DNA of 64,000 bases from Tetmemena sp. SeJ-2015 (taxonomy: Eukaryota; Ciliophora; Spirotrichea; Sporadotrichida; Oxytrichidae), in contig JAJKFJ010022624.1 of NCBI GenBank assembly GCA_027382625.1, positions 1-64,000 of the forward strand, written 5' to 3'. Positions 12,701-24,755 of the stretch are shown in pieces. The notes under the pieces were generated by a model. It was not told the DNA's origin, made no database searches, and saw nothing but the letters and a program-made list of their open reading frames with translations. How positions within the stretch are numbered: position 1 is the first letter of the stretch; the number at the start of each line of letters is the position of its first letter. The position numbers and the translations under genes are program-made.

Positions 12701-13239
12701 TTCTTTCCTTGCTTAAGCCTTTATCAAGGGTGGAGGCTTTATTATAGATGTAAGAAATTTCGAAGGATCTACCTGTTACAAGGGTCTCTGGTACTCTTAA
12801 CAGCAACTATATTTCTCAGTTACTATTATATCTTTTATAAAGAAATTGCTGAATCTTCAAGCCATTCCAAAAATTTGCCACTTACATCATACCTCTTTGC
12901 AAGATAAACAATTAGGTAGTATGAGTCCGCAAGTATAGGTATTTCTCTGTTAAATCCCTAGAAGGGCTCTCAGAAGCAAGCTTGCATTAAACCCTTTTTT
13001 AAAATCTTCTTGGCTTGGTCCCTTTCCTCAAGCACCCTTCTCAATGATTCTAAAGCTTGTTGCTCGTCATTGAATAGCATATTTTCTTTAACATTCTCAA
13101 AAAAAGTTCTAATAAACTAGTTTTTATGCTTTAGATTAGCTTATTTAATGATTGTCCCAATCTCCAAGTAGTGTTCTATTAAGGAAAGACTTTATAAGTA
13201 ATTTAATGGGTACATTCTTTTGACTCTGGATTCTTCCAT
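9737..13239 (-). CDS. Unrecognised large protein, paralog of the 6.2-8.1 kb gene
   Basis: The start at 13239 gives MEESRVKRMYPLNYLQSLSL, and frames continue through many small interruptions to TGA at 9737-9739. Recognisable ordered blocks are a charged helical N-terminus (EEQ/RRVLEERDQAKKILK), FILE-type helices, RIIERMNEPECAKSVEKIY near 11650, and SHDVIGKNLKSFYREEGS plus LKCMDEPICTYTCFPLF near 10400-10700. The repeated 'M(D/N)EP.C' motif occurs twice here and once in the paralog, suggesting an internal repeat. Whether it is one gene or two (split near 11000) is uncertain. I know no family for it. Confidence 0.45.
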
Positions 13240-13333
13240 AGCTATAAAATTTATTAATAGACAGTTTAATTAACCAGTAACGCATTCATTTTAAATCAAG
13301 ATTAGGGTTATTCCCTTTTTATGCAGCTTATCT

Positions 13334-15074
13334 TCAAGAAACATATTTTCTATTTTATAAAAAGTATAATGTTTAATAGTGAGCTAGTAACTAATTTATT
13401 TCATGTCTTTTTATACTCACTCTTTAGCTTTAAAATTGAATTTATATGTTAATCCTACTGATAAACGATTACAATAGCTATATATTGGCCTTTATTTCTT
13501 TAAATATGTTTACATATCCAATTAGACCTATGCAAGCTGTGTATATTATAAATCCTGTGCGGTCTACCACCAAACTTTAAATAAGCTGTACTGAAAAGCA
13601 AATTATGCCTTGGAACATTGAGAATACAGCAAAAGCGTCTGAGTTATCGTCGAATTCAAAGCCCAGCATCTCCATGCAATGAGTATTCACAGCTCCATCT
13701 TGCATACCCCAAAAGAAGCACATTAAAAATGCCAAGACTGAAAATTTGTAGACTGACAGGTAAGTGAAAGTAAGGACTAGCATCACAGTTAGAAGAGAGA
13801 GGTTGTAGATTACACACTTCTTACTTCCATATCTGTCTACAAACATACCCATTGACTGACTTCCGATTATCTCTCCCAGGCCAAGAGCTACCATAGCTAG
13901 CATTGAGTATTCATACTAGTCTGAACTGTTAAAGTCAGGGTTACTCACTATCATCGAATCTGTCATTATCAAAACTAGCATTCCAGAAAAGTAAGACATA
14001 CTAAACCCAGTCCAACCGATTTCAAGTATAAAGAACCTCATGCGCTTAGACACCATGCACTTGATGATAGAAGAAATGTTTTGGACTATCGTTTAATGCT
14101 GATGCTAAAGCTGTTAGCTATCATCTCTTTCATTCTTACTCATTTAACAAGAAATTTAGAAGCCATCTCAAAAATATTTATTTGGTCTACACTCACACTC
14201 TCAGTTTTGTTGATTTTCCTGTCACTAAAATCTGAGCTGCTGAGCATAAGCGGGTCTTGGTTTGATTTCCCTATTTATGCTTATCTATATACTACTTGTT
14301 TATTCTGTAATAGTTTTTACTTAATTTCAAGCTCCTCACTTTCAATATATTCAGAAGGGCACATAACTTCGCACATTTAAACTTTCTAGTTCTTCAGTAG
14401 TTGCCTATGGCTTTCTTAGAGTAATAAATATCAAGCTCGACGCGAATGCAATCACAGCCATTACACTGAAATAGACTACTTCATTTGTATTTCCAATGAC
14501 TAGTGCTGCAACTAAATTGCCCACGAGTTGCGAGCCTGTGTAAATTGTCCAGAAATAGCCGAAATAGAAACCTTTCGTCTTCTCAGATGCGCATTTGGAA
14601 ATGTAAACACCTTAGGATGTCCACAGTAAGCCAGTGGTAAATCCACTCATGCAACTTGCCAAAAGCATTATACTGTAAATGAAGCCTTTTGAGTAAATCA
14701 CTCCACTTAAGTCACCGCCTGCATTCGTTTGAGTAAGATTAATAAGTTTAAATAGTGTGGTAAGTTGTCTATTTTTTATGTTGAGCTTTCTTCATAACCG
14801 GCAGAAGGGAACATAGGATCCAAGCCCCGTCAAGCATCGCTCCCAAGAATAAGCTAACATTCACTCCTATCTTAGAAGTGATAGATGTGGAAAATAGACC
14901 ACCAATTGCGCAAAATATGGAGATCAAAGCTATGTTATAGAAGCCAAGTTTCCCAAAGCCACTCTCATCCATCACAGTCGATTGCAAATTTATCGCAGAG
15001 TTGTAAGCTACGAATAAGACCAGAAAGCCAACAGCACATTAGGTAGCTTTCCAAAAATTAGTATACCTTTTCAT
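13334..15074 (-). CDS. UNC93-like major facilitator transporter, paralog A
   Basis: This is a polytopic membrane protein of the UNC93-like branch of the MFS. The start at 15074 gives MKRYTNFWKATQCAVGFLVL, and the expected features follow in order: LQSTVMDESGFGKLGFYNI, the glycine-rich helix IGGLFSTSITSKIGVNVS, LLWTSQGVYIS with an in-frame TAG as Gln, then a long polar cytoplasmic loop (ESEELEIKQKLLQNKQ...). The C-terminal half contains GWTGFSMSYFSGMLVLIM, GQSMG.FVDRYGSKK and CFFWGMQDGAVNTH. One IES (14729-14785) is verified; another break is likely near 14100. It is about 40 residue blocks per bundle, the usual 12-helix plan. It lies head-to-tail with paralog B downstream in coordinates. Substrate is unknown. 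Confidence 0.8.
14729..14785. other. IES with pointer TTGAG in UNC93-like paralog A
   Basis: TTGAG occurs at 14729-14733 and 14781-14785 (CTCAA on the coding strand). Removing the 52 bp joins LLPVMKKAQ to TNAGGDLSGVIY in frame. The corresponding place in paralog B (LLPIMKQKYDGSDSFFYSDG) is uninterrupted. Confidence 0.75.
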
Positions 15075-15233
15075 TTTATCTTTAGCAATTAAATTATCAT
15101 ATGATTGTAGCATATTACAACTTTGCTAATTCTTTGCGAATTTAAGGCTATGATTAATCCAACAACAAAAATAAGATCTTAGTATATGTTTTATAGGCAT
15201 ATCTTATTATAGACTCAGCTTGATTACTATAGA

Positions 15234-17653
15234 TCAGATTGGATCTTTGGCTTAAACTGAAACCAATAGGTTGCTCCTAAGGAGATGAATCCTTAATTAA
15301 AAAGATGAATTATTCATTATAAATCCAATAACTCCGATACAAGCTGTGTAGATGAAGAAACCCGTTCTGTCTACCACTAAAGATTGAATAAGCTGTACTG
15401 CGAAGCTGACTATGCCTTAGAACATCGCGAAAACAGCAAACGAATCTTGGTTCTCCTCAAACTCAAATCCTAGCATTTGTAAACAGTGTGTGTTAACTGC
15501 TCCATCCTGGACGCCCCATAGAAAGCACATCACAAAAGCTAGAGCGGAAAACTCATAAGTTGCAAGATAGGCGAAGGTGAAGACAAGCATCAGAGTTAGG
15601 AGAACTAAATTGTATACCACAGATTCAAATAAAAATTAAGAAGGGTTTAAAATTTTTTAGATCTCTTGCTTCCAAACTTATCAACCATATAACCCATTGT
15701 CTGGCCTCCTAATATTTCTCCAATACCTAGAGCAACCATAGCTAGCATGGCATACTCGTACTGAGTTTTGCTGTCATATCCTTAATTGCTTTAAGTCATA
15801 GAATCAGTCATTATCAAGACTAACATCCCTGAGAAATAGGATATACTGAAGCCAGTCCAACCAATCTCAAGAATGAAGAATCGCATTCGCTTGGAAACCA
15901 TGCATTCAAGTATGGATTTTACGTTTTGCAGAATAGAAATCTTTTAGTTTTTCTAAAGCCCCTCCACTCCAATTAGGTTCAAATCATAGCTAAGAAATTA
16001 ATATAAAACTCTTTAATATAGAGTATAATTAAATTAAAATGATTAAAATAATAAATGGGGAGTTGCAACTTTGTGTCAGTTGAAATCACAGATTCACCCT
16101 TTGATCTGCAGCTTGTCATAGCTTGTTAAAAATTAATATGAGTTTCTTCTTTAATATCGTCTCAGCTCCTCTCAGTAAAGAGATATTCGCGAGACATCGA
16201 TCATCTTCCATTGCACTGTCATTAAATTTGTCGTTTATTCTAGCGACCACAAAGTTTGCAAGGATAAATAAGTTCTTTGAATTTCATGCTGAATCGAATG
16301 GTGTAATAATGTATTCAAATGAGAAATCAGTCGGTTCCTGTTGTCACTCCATTTTAATTATTCGACTTAATTCTCTTTGTTATTAAATTCTCACTATAAT
16401 CTACAATTTATTATATTCTGGTTTGCTACTCTGGAATATTTGTTTATTTCATCTTATTTAGACTGACGTCTAGATTGATTAAATTTATCTCGACCACTAT
16501 TTTAGTAAATAACTTTGTCCTCAATCAGTGTTTCTGACGCTTCCTGTGTCACATCATCTCTATATTACGACTTAATCACTAGTATAATATTTCACTTACA
16601 TCACATTTAAATCTCGTTTGCTAAAATTATAGTTTATTATATTTTAATAAAAATATGTTTGTTAAGATCATCTACATCACCACCATTCTGGCTGAAGGAT
16701 GGAGATTTTTAGAACTTAGGTTTCCTGAGTGTTACAAATATAAGACTTGACAAGAAAGCGATGACTCCCATGACTATAAAATAAACTACTTGATTAGTAT
16801 TTCCCAGAACCAATGCTGCTACTAGGTTGCCTATGACTTAGGAGGAGGTATACATGGTCCAAAAGTAGCCAAAGTAAAAACCCTTAGTCTCGTCTGTAGC
16901 ACACTCTGAGATATAGACTCCCTGTGATGTCCAGAGCAAGCCAGTTGTAAATCCGCAAACACTGCTCGTCAAAAGCATGACTGTGTAAATAAAGCCATCG
17001 CTGTAAAAGAAGCTATCGGAGCCATCATATTTTTGCTTCATGATAGGGAGAAGAGAGCTTATTATCCAAGCACCATTAAAGATGGCTCCAAGGAATAAGC
17101 TAACATTCACTCCGATCTTAGAGGTGATAGAGGTGGAAAATAGACCACCAATCGAGCAGAAAATACAGATCAAAGCGAGGTTGTAGAACCCAAGTTTTCC
17201 AAAGCCGCTGTCCTCCATCACAGTAGATTGAAGATTTATCGCAGAGTTGTAAGCTACGAAAAGTATTGAAAGATGGTGATATAAAAATTGAATTTATCCA
17301 ATAATTATAGTAAATTCGACAGAAGAATTATTTTCATTCTTCAAATGACTGATTATTAATTTAGAATTTCAATTTTTGATAACTCTTTATAAGTCCAAAA
17401 TTTTAGAAAATATCCTTCAAATTTTTAATATAATCAATCTATTTGATAGGTTTCTCGATAGTAATGAGGAAAAGAGATAGCAAGGATTTATCTATAATTC
17501 ACAAAATCAGTAATAAATTCTAATTTAAATTGTCTAAATTCTAAATAATCCTAAGCTTTATAAATCTATCTGCTTTTTAATTCAAATTTCCCTCCATATC
17601 AAAAAGCCTAGAGCACACTATGTAGCCTTCCAAAAATTTGTCAACTTTCTCAT
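15234..17653 (-). CDS. UNC93-like major facilitator transporter, paralog B
   Basis: The start at 17653 gives MRKLTNFWKATQCALGFL. After a 333-bp IES the gene continues with LFVAYNSAINLQSTVMEDSG and IGGLFSTSITSKIGVNVS, LLWTSQGVYISECATDETKG, then GNLVAALVLGNTNQVVYFIV. The C-terminal half includes GWTGFSISYFSGMLVLIM, ILGGQTMGYMVDKFGSKRS and FLWGVQDGAVNTHCLQMLGF, ending at TGA 15234-15236. Between about 15980 and 16650 the frame is lost; this probably holds a large IES in the cytoplasmic loop. It is very similar to paralog A, so it arose by tandem duplication, but its verified IESs are at different positions. Substrate is unknown. Confidence 0.8.
15621..15662. other. IES with pointer AGAT in UNC93-like paralog B
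   Basis: AGAT occurs at 15621-15624 and 15659-15662. Excision of 38 bp joins DKFGSKRS to VVYNLVLLTLMLV. Paralog A has DRYGSKKCVIYNLSLL with no interruption. Confidence 0.75.
17264..17599. other. 333-bp IES with pointer TAT in UNC93-like paralog B
   Basis: TAT (ATA on the coding strand) lies at 17264-17266 and 17597-17599. Removing 333 bp of AT-rich non-coding DNA gives GFLILFVAYNSAINLQ, matching GFLVLFVAYNSAINLQ of paralog A, which has no insertion. Confidence 0.75.
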
Positions 17654-17830
17654 GAGAGACTCAGCTTAAATAGTTACTAGTCGTAATAAATAATTTCAAG
17701 CGTAATTACTTCAGCATGAGATAATAAGTTATTATGGATGCAAATAATAAATTCTCTATCTCTCCTATTTGCAATCCTTACAAACAAATATACTCTAAAT
17801 CCTGAGCCTAAAATTATTGTTCAAATGATT

Positions 17831-19160
17831 TCACTAATTTTCTATGACTTCCAAACTGTTTTTCTTTGACATGTGCTTCAAAGACTGTGGGCTTTTACTC
17901 CTTGAAAATTGTTAGCTGCCCATGACTGTGAATGTCTTCCTGTCTATGTTATAGCTTTCAAAAGCCTGCTTCAAATTGAGGAACTTGACTATATTCCTCC
18001 TTCTCTTCTTGCTCTTGACTCTAAACTTCTTCTTCTGTATCTTCTCTTGCACTGTCTCAAACTTCCTATCCAGTCCATTGTTGTTTGCATTCCTGCTCTT
18101 GCTTTGGCCACAAGCATCTGCAAACATTTCATTCACGTAATCATTCCTGTCTAAAGCCTAGCTGCTGATTACCCTCAGCTCTCCCTCGTCTAGAATCTGA
18201 GTAGTCTAATCAATAAGTGTGTTATCTTTGGTCATCATGCTCTTGGAAGCAGTCTCAGCTCCTAAATCATCATCCTCATGCACTCTTTCTGAAAAATCAT
18301 CGAAGCTGGCTCCAGAATCCTTACGACTTGTATGCTTCTCCTGAATTTGAGCTAAGTTCCCGAGCATTTCAGACAGCTTTTAGTGGATATTATTGAGGCC
18401 GGAGTTCTTTCGAGTTGCAAGTATGGAAAATCTAGACTTTCTTGCCTTCTCCTAACATATTAAGAGGATATAAAAATGTTTCTCGAACTTGTGTCCAAAC
18501 TTTTCTTCTATGTCTTTAGTGGTAAGTTGGTTGAACTTCTGTGCATCAACAGGAGAAGCCACTTTTTAAGTGTTGTTTCTGGAAATCTTACCAGCAGAGG
18601 ATCGGGTTGAAATTTTTGTCACAGATGGCGATCTATTTAAATAAGATACAAAAATAATTATACAATTTTACTTATTTCCAAGGGAGTTTTCTCTTTTATA
18701 GCTATCAGTAAAGGTATTCTCGGAGAGATTTATAAACTTATGAGAGTAGCGCTTTCGGGACCAGGCATGCAAACTAGACAAATCTATTGGAGTCACCTCA
18801 TCTTCCTTCTCTAGGTTTTCCACTTTGAATTTTTAGAACCTCCTTGAAATAGAAAAATTATTAGCAATTTATTCTCTCACTATCTAAAATGAGGCCGTGA
18901 AACTTAGAGCCTAGCTTTTGGATTTTGATCGGTCTTAGTATGGGAGAATCCTTGTCAATGATTCCTTCTTTCTCTTTCTTGGTTGGTCTTGGTGGCTTTT
19001 TCTTTTGCATATTGTGCATGAACTTTTGCTTATTCTGCTCTGCTTTGTCCTGAATCTCCTGCTCGATAAAGTAGTAAATCAGGTAGCACTCGCTGCATAT
19101 TTTAATTAAAAAAATACTTTGGCATTTCAAAAAGTATTGGCTTATAGTTAGTGGTAGCAT
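17831..19160 (-). CDS. Unrecognised basic protein
   Basis: From about 19160 the frame reads through a hydrophobic stretch into EIQDKAEQNKQKFMHNMQKK, a basic Pro/Lys region (KKKPPRPTKKEKEGIIDKD) and PIKIQKLGSKFHGLILDSER. Later segments give TPIDLSSLHAWSRKRYSHKF and FVRIHEDDDLGAE-type acidic sequence. The last, from about 18136, includes RKFETVQEKIQKKKFRVKSK with KKRRR, ending at TGA 17831-17833. Small introns or IESs occur near 18860 and 18640. The clusters of Lys/Arg could direct nuclear import. The start is uncertain: the first 30 residues look unlike the rest. The family is unknown. Confidence 0.45.
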
Positions 19161-19194
19161 TATAAATACAGATTTATACTATTATGAGTTATAT

Positions 19195-21137
19195 CAAATG
19201 AACAGCTTAGACTCGTCATCGTGAGTTGAAGAGCCAAAAGAATCACTAATCAAATTCCCTGAGAGTCTTATCTGCATCTAGTCTTAATTAGAGTTCATCC
19301 TGCTTCTGTTCTACTCCTCTCTATGACTGAGAGGGTTGTTGTTACTATTACTGTTATAATTATTCATCTACGATTCCATTCGAGATATCTAGTGAGCTAT
19401 CAAGATAAACAATTAAAAGATATAATAAGTTCCTTAGATTTCAGTTTCCAACTTCTACTGAAGTTACCTATTTTGATTATCCTTCAGCATAAGTTTCTCC
19501 TCCAGATCTTCTATCCTTCCTTGCATGTTGTTGTGTTAGTGCTTAGACAAACTCAACTCCACTTTCGCGCTCTAGACTTCCTTCCTTAGCCTTTCCAACT
19601 CCTCCTCTTTTAAAGCAAGTTCCTTTCGTTAGTTAGATAAGCGATTAAGCTCTATAGTCAGCATCAGATTCTTATCTTGCTCCTCACTAAGCTGCTTCTC
19701 TAGGTTTTACATCTTGAAAAGCTGGCTCTCCACTTGAATACGAGTGTCAACTATATACTCAGTGGACTTCTAGTACTGGGAAAGTATTTTATCGAACTGT
19801 TCAAAAGTTTAGCGCTCTTGTTCTTGCTTGTCTCTCAGCTTTTTCTATAGAGACTCGCAAGTCAAAACCATTTGAGCTGCAAATTAAGGAAAAATATTCA
19901 TCTAAGATCATTTTTTTTTGAAATTCCATAGATTCATGAGCTTTCTAAGTGATCACTTGTATTTATTGATCAAGATTTGACTTCTCTTCTATCATTTGCT
20001 GCTTCTCTATTTACAGAAGAGATATCTCCTGATCTCTGTGGCTCTACTCCTTCATTAAGCTGTCGTTTATAATCCTCAATTAAATTATCTCGTGCTCAAG
20101 CTCTTTTATTGTCTCTATTGCTCTTAAGTCCTTCAGGCCTTTTACTGTTCTAAGATTTTTCTGAGAAACATTTGGAGATCTTTAGTACTTAAGAGTGAGA
20201 TTAGGGGAAGTTTTCTTAGATTAGTTGATCAAGTTATTATTATTACTCTTCCTTGATGTATGATTGGCTGTCTACTATCCCAGGTGAGCCCTTGGAGATA
20301 CCTTTGACTATTACTAAACTTAATTCTACTGGATAACATAGACTGGCTTATTTTCCTCATCGTAGGTGATTTAGGTGAAGTAGGAATTCTAACTGTGTCT
20401 CTAGTCACTTCTTTTTTCTTGCCTTCCTTGAGAAGTGCTGCGCTGATTTAAGTTATTACTTTCGAATTAGTTATGGATATTTCTGGACCAATAATTGCTT
20501 TCTTACTATAATTGGTCCTTATTTAAAGTAAGTTGCTGCTGTTGATTTGCGTTCATGGGGTTTCGTAAGTTTAGCTGGGTCTATTGGTTTTATTCATCTT
20601 TACTTATGAAGAAGTCAGCAAGTGGTTGGGAATTTTCAAAGCTTATTCGTTTAGAGAACATCTGACTTTAGAGAAGGTGAGGACTTGTAAGTCCTTGGGT
20701 TTGAAAAGCTGAAGTCTGAGCTGTATCTGGACTTATTACAAGCACCCCGTTATTTTTAAATTAAAAAAGTAAGAGAGGAAAATAAATCGATAGGGTAAAT
20801 TTTTTACAATAACTAACTGTGCAGTATAGTCATTCTTATTCAGAGATTCCATTTTCCCAAGCTCTTCTTGTTAAATTGATGTGAAATTAGTCTGGTGACT
20901 TATCGAGTTATTTTAGGGTTCTGCTTCAGCATATTTCTAACTTTCTGATTTCAAATGGATTAATTAGACTGGTGACTTTAGAGACTTCTTTAGATTGGAA
21001 CTCATTTGTGAGGTGAATGAGGATTGAGAAGGCTTAGCTTAGGACTGGCGCGCATGCATCTTCTACGATGGCGTGCTTTGCAAAGGGAGCTAATTATACT
21101 TGGAGAAATTCGGCTTCATCATCTGACTATGATCCAT
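19195..21137 (-). CDS. Gln/Ser-rich coiled-coil protein
   Basis: The start at 21137 gives MDHSQMMKPNFSKYNQLPLQ. The first ~330 residues are Gln/Ser/Asn-rich and disordered. From about 20140 a coiled coil begins (LRAIETIKELEHEIIQLRII, then QQMIEEKSNLDQQIQVITQK), continuing after a break near 19890 with heptads such as KLRDKQEQERQTFEQFDKIL and RLSNQRKELALKEEELERL. The end is at TGA 19195-19197 (SSTHDDESKLFI). Breaks near 20780 and 19890 are probably IESs or introns. There are no catalytic motifs. The layout suits a cytoskeletal or basal-body scaffold, which is an inference only. Confidence 0.6.
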
Positions 21138-21239
21138 TTAAATTTTATTATCTCAAATGCTTATAATATTATAGTTGCATCAAGTTTTTCGATTATTGAT
21201 TGAAATTGTAAACTAAACATGCTCTAGATATCTAATCTT

Positions 21240-24200
21240 TCATACTACCTGTATTTATTTTACTCCCGAGGTATGACCAATAATCATTTAGCTATAAATA
21301 CGTTATAGGGAGTGATTTTTACTATGGGAAGCTGATTATAGATTTCCTTGCTAAGGATTTAAGAGCCTCTAAGTACGGCCATTTTAGAGAATCAGCTCCT
21401 TATGAAGAGAAAGAGGATTTGGAAGCTTATGGTGGTGCGCCTTTTTTGAATCCTTAGAGCGATTAAGGATTCCTGCTATTGGATACTAGCACAGTTGAAA
21501 GAGTTACCTCCATCAAAGTTAACTGCCTAGATTTGCGACAAGTGTCAATCATCAAGTTGGGAGGAGAAGGTGAAGTGATAAAAAATAAAATTTTAACTTT
21601 ACTTGAAATTAAAGATCCCTAGTAGTTTGCTGAGATAAGGCCTGAAGGTGAACACTGTAAGCTCTTAACTATCTCTCTCATCCTTTTTAAGATAGATTTA
21701 AACTTCTAAGGAAGGCTTTCTCTGGGAGGAGAAGGTATGAGTAAGCTCATTCTTCATTAAGAGAAGGATCCCTGCTCAAACATCTTCAGTGAGATGGTTT
21801 ACTCTCAGTTCTACCCAACAAATGTATTCTTGAAAGAATATTTTATCACATATTTTGTAAAACATCCTAGTTCAGTATGTTCCCAATGCTTCGATTGCCT
21901 GAAGGAAGCAAATTTGCACTTAGCTTGTCAATTGTGATCCCCAATGACTTTTAATTCTTATACTCTGCTTCCATCGATGACACTTACACTTTTTAAGAAG
22001 CCAAAGTTAAGGAGGTCAACAATCTTGTATCAGAAGCGATCGGTGACTTTGAAATTTAACTAGAGTCCTTTCCTCTATTGAAAGTTTGCATGTTCAAAAT
22101 TTAAGTTCTTTTCAATATATTCCATATTTGATAGATTATTCAAGCGACTACCTAGAGTAGAAGCCTAGGAAATCTTTCTTGCTTTTGGAGACATCTAAGT
22201 CCTTGAGCTTATGAGTTTAAAAGAAAGAGGCACAAAGGTGTAGACTCAGGAAGACTTAGGGCAATTTTAAACTCATGAGACAAATTTTAGAACGAAGAAG
22301 TTCATGGACTAGTTTATTCATGGGAAAATGGAGGTCGAGAGGTTGCCGTTGTAAATTTACAATTTTAGTGATATCAATATGATACATGCAAGAGAGAAGC
22401 TAGACATCCTCTAAGAACTGATAGTGGAGATATCACTCGTCATCGATGAATACTTGAACTTGAAGGACTTAGTCTTTGATTTTAGTCCTAAAGTTCTAAT
22501 CCTCAGCTTTTCGTATGAGAAAATTTCAATTAAGAATAGGTTTCTCATAATAGATTAAATGTATTTTGAAATTTTTGTGCTTTAAATATACTTATATATA
22601 GCAAGCAGATACTTTAAAAAGATATAGGAGGATAAGTATTAAGTACAGTTGTTAAAGCTCCGACTGACTATCCTTATTTTAGAAGCCAAACTTGCTCCCA
22701 ATATTCTGAACAGGATAGCAGAGAGTGCACTTCGCTAATCTGTCATCGCCTACCTAACTTATCAAATCCTGTCTCTTATGGAGTACTCTATCGATGAGGC
22801 CAATGAATATGCTGGCTAGCATCACCACAGGCGCTACTTTACTTTTATGGACTGCCTTCAAGAAGTGCAGAAACTTAATTTAGAGGGAATGTACCATCAG
22901 CAACACACTGCAGATTAAGATTAGCTATAACAGGAGAGGATGCTCAAACACCTACTCTAAACGAGAATAAGAATGAGCGAAAGTGTGTTTGATGCCAGCT
23001 TATATCAGTTCTTCTAACTCTTGAGAATGAATAGAGTTATCAACCTGGAGCAGCTAATCACAATCCTCAATGAAAACTATCTCTGCTATCTTGACTACAT
23101 TTATATTTGTTCTCATCTTCTTCAATTTTGAGAATAATCATTGATAAGAAGGATCCTAAAGAGACACCATTAAATCAGGAAGTTGAGAATCCTGAGGAGA
23201 TAAATACACCTGCGGAATCTAAGTTTGAAATTAAAATCCCAATCACTATGCAGTAAACCCCTGACAGCTACGAGAGAGACTTTATAGGCTGGAGTTCAAG
23301 TTTCGCAAGCTAACTCTAGAAGAATTTGGTGAAGATTAAGATAGAGAAATCTACTGATCGGGATCATCCTGACTTAGTCATTCTAGAGTAGGCTTTACCT
23401 CATCAACTCAAAGTTTTAAGTTTATTCATTTATATAAACATACAAGACTTACGGTAGAAAGTTTTTTGACAGAGTAGTCTCTCTAACTGCATTTCGTGAA
23501 TAGCCATTATCAAGTTAGTGATCCTCTCCCTGTCACTCTCAATCAATCTACGCCTTATAATTCGTTCCAATTTACATTAAAAATTGGTAGCTTAGAATTA
23601 ATTTCTGGAGGACTCCTGCACTCTCAAAGGGATTTTGATTGACCCTCAGGAATAGGCTTTCTATGATTATCAACTAGATCATCTGACTTTGAAGCATTTG
23701 AAGAAGAATCTGATGAGAATTCCTGACCCTGCCTTTAGACTGAGCTTTTGGAAATCATTATGCAAGATGAATCAGAGTAACCTAGCCACTCTGGATGAAC
23801 TACTCCAAGCCATACTTCTTTAAGTAGAGGATGAGTACGATCCTTAGATTCTAAGTTTCGTTTTTAAACTGATAAAGTAACTAGTTCTGTCCAATCACGC
23901 TCATCTAAATCAGCAGGACCGATTTACAGTGCTGCAGTCCTTATTCTTAAAGCTTTTGGCAACTATCTAGAGTGAATTAGTCAACGATGCTCCTAGAAGA
24001 ATTTTCTTGAAGTATATTGGCTACTTCATAACTACTCCATAAGATAGAGAGACGGTTAAAACTTGGCTTACAGATGGTTATGTGCCAGTTAGAAAAGAGC
24101 AGGCATTGATTTAGCTGGAGCATTATGAGGGAAAAGACGAGGTGTAAGTGGACTTGAATGAGAGAAAGTTTTATCTGGACAGGAAACTCATAGAAAGACT

Positions 24201-24618
24201 CTTGATCATTTACTACTCCCTAATGAATGAGGAAGTGGAAGAGGTAGAATGCACCACGTGCAATATCCCTGATAGCTTAGACTTCATAGAGGAGGCTTTA
24301 AGTCTTCCTCTATAAGGTGAGGATGATCAAGCTAATGAGGGGTTGTTTCAAAATGAAAGACTAAAGATCTTATGCAGACTGTTGAACCAAAATTTCCAGA
24401 ACAGACTGCAAGTGATGAACTTGATTTGCTATCCAGAGGCTACTTAAGGGCTAAAAGAGGGATATGGGATCATAGATGAGGAATTAAGAGTGCTACTCAT
24501 GAAGTACTTCTTCCTTCACATGGAGGAATAGTAAGCCTATTACTTCAAAGAAACTTTCCACACCCATTACAAGCATAGTTCACACCTCTATGCTCCCAAT
24601 TATAGACACATCTATTGA
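21240..24618 (+). CDS. M1-peptidase-fold protein, probably TFIID subunit TAF2
   Basis: Plus-strand segments follow the layout of the M1/TAF2 superfamily. Near 21480 is LDTSTVERVTSIKVNCLDL (first beta domain), near 21870 FPMLRLPEGSKFALSLSIVI (the 'FP..D.P...F.L.I' element), near 22170 EIFLAFGDIQVLE, and near 23290 GWSSSFANQLQKNLVKIKIE (the TAF2-like 'sFa.n...N.l.i.I' strand). The C-terminal part, 23610-24618, is a long helical region (HLKKNLMRIPDPAFRLSFWK...) ending at TGA 24616-24618. I find no HEXXH zinc motif, so a peptidase is unlikely and TAF2, which contacts promoter DNA within TFIID, fits better. An M1 aminopeptidase with catalytic segments elsewhere in the germline is the alternative. 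Frame changes near 21930, 22140, 23140 and 23430 suggest several IESs or introns. Confidence 0.5.
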
Positions 24619-24755
24619 TGAATTAATTTAAAATGAATCGATTAAATTATTAATCATTTTTATAATATAGGAAGTACTTGTTGTGATTTGCGAATTTTTA
24701 TATTCTTAAAGATTAAACTTTCCTTATTCTACTATAAAATAAGTGATTTCTTCAA

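Noticed and set aside
17909..18154. Plus-strand frame opposite the basic protein gene
   Set aside because: It is the complement of a Lys/Arg-rich coding segment and reads as Leu-rich by antisense only.
21240..24618. Active M1 aminopeptidase
   Set aside because: There is no HEXXH motif in any joined segment; TAF2 fits the remaining elements better.
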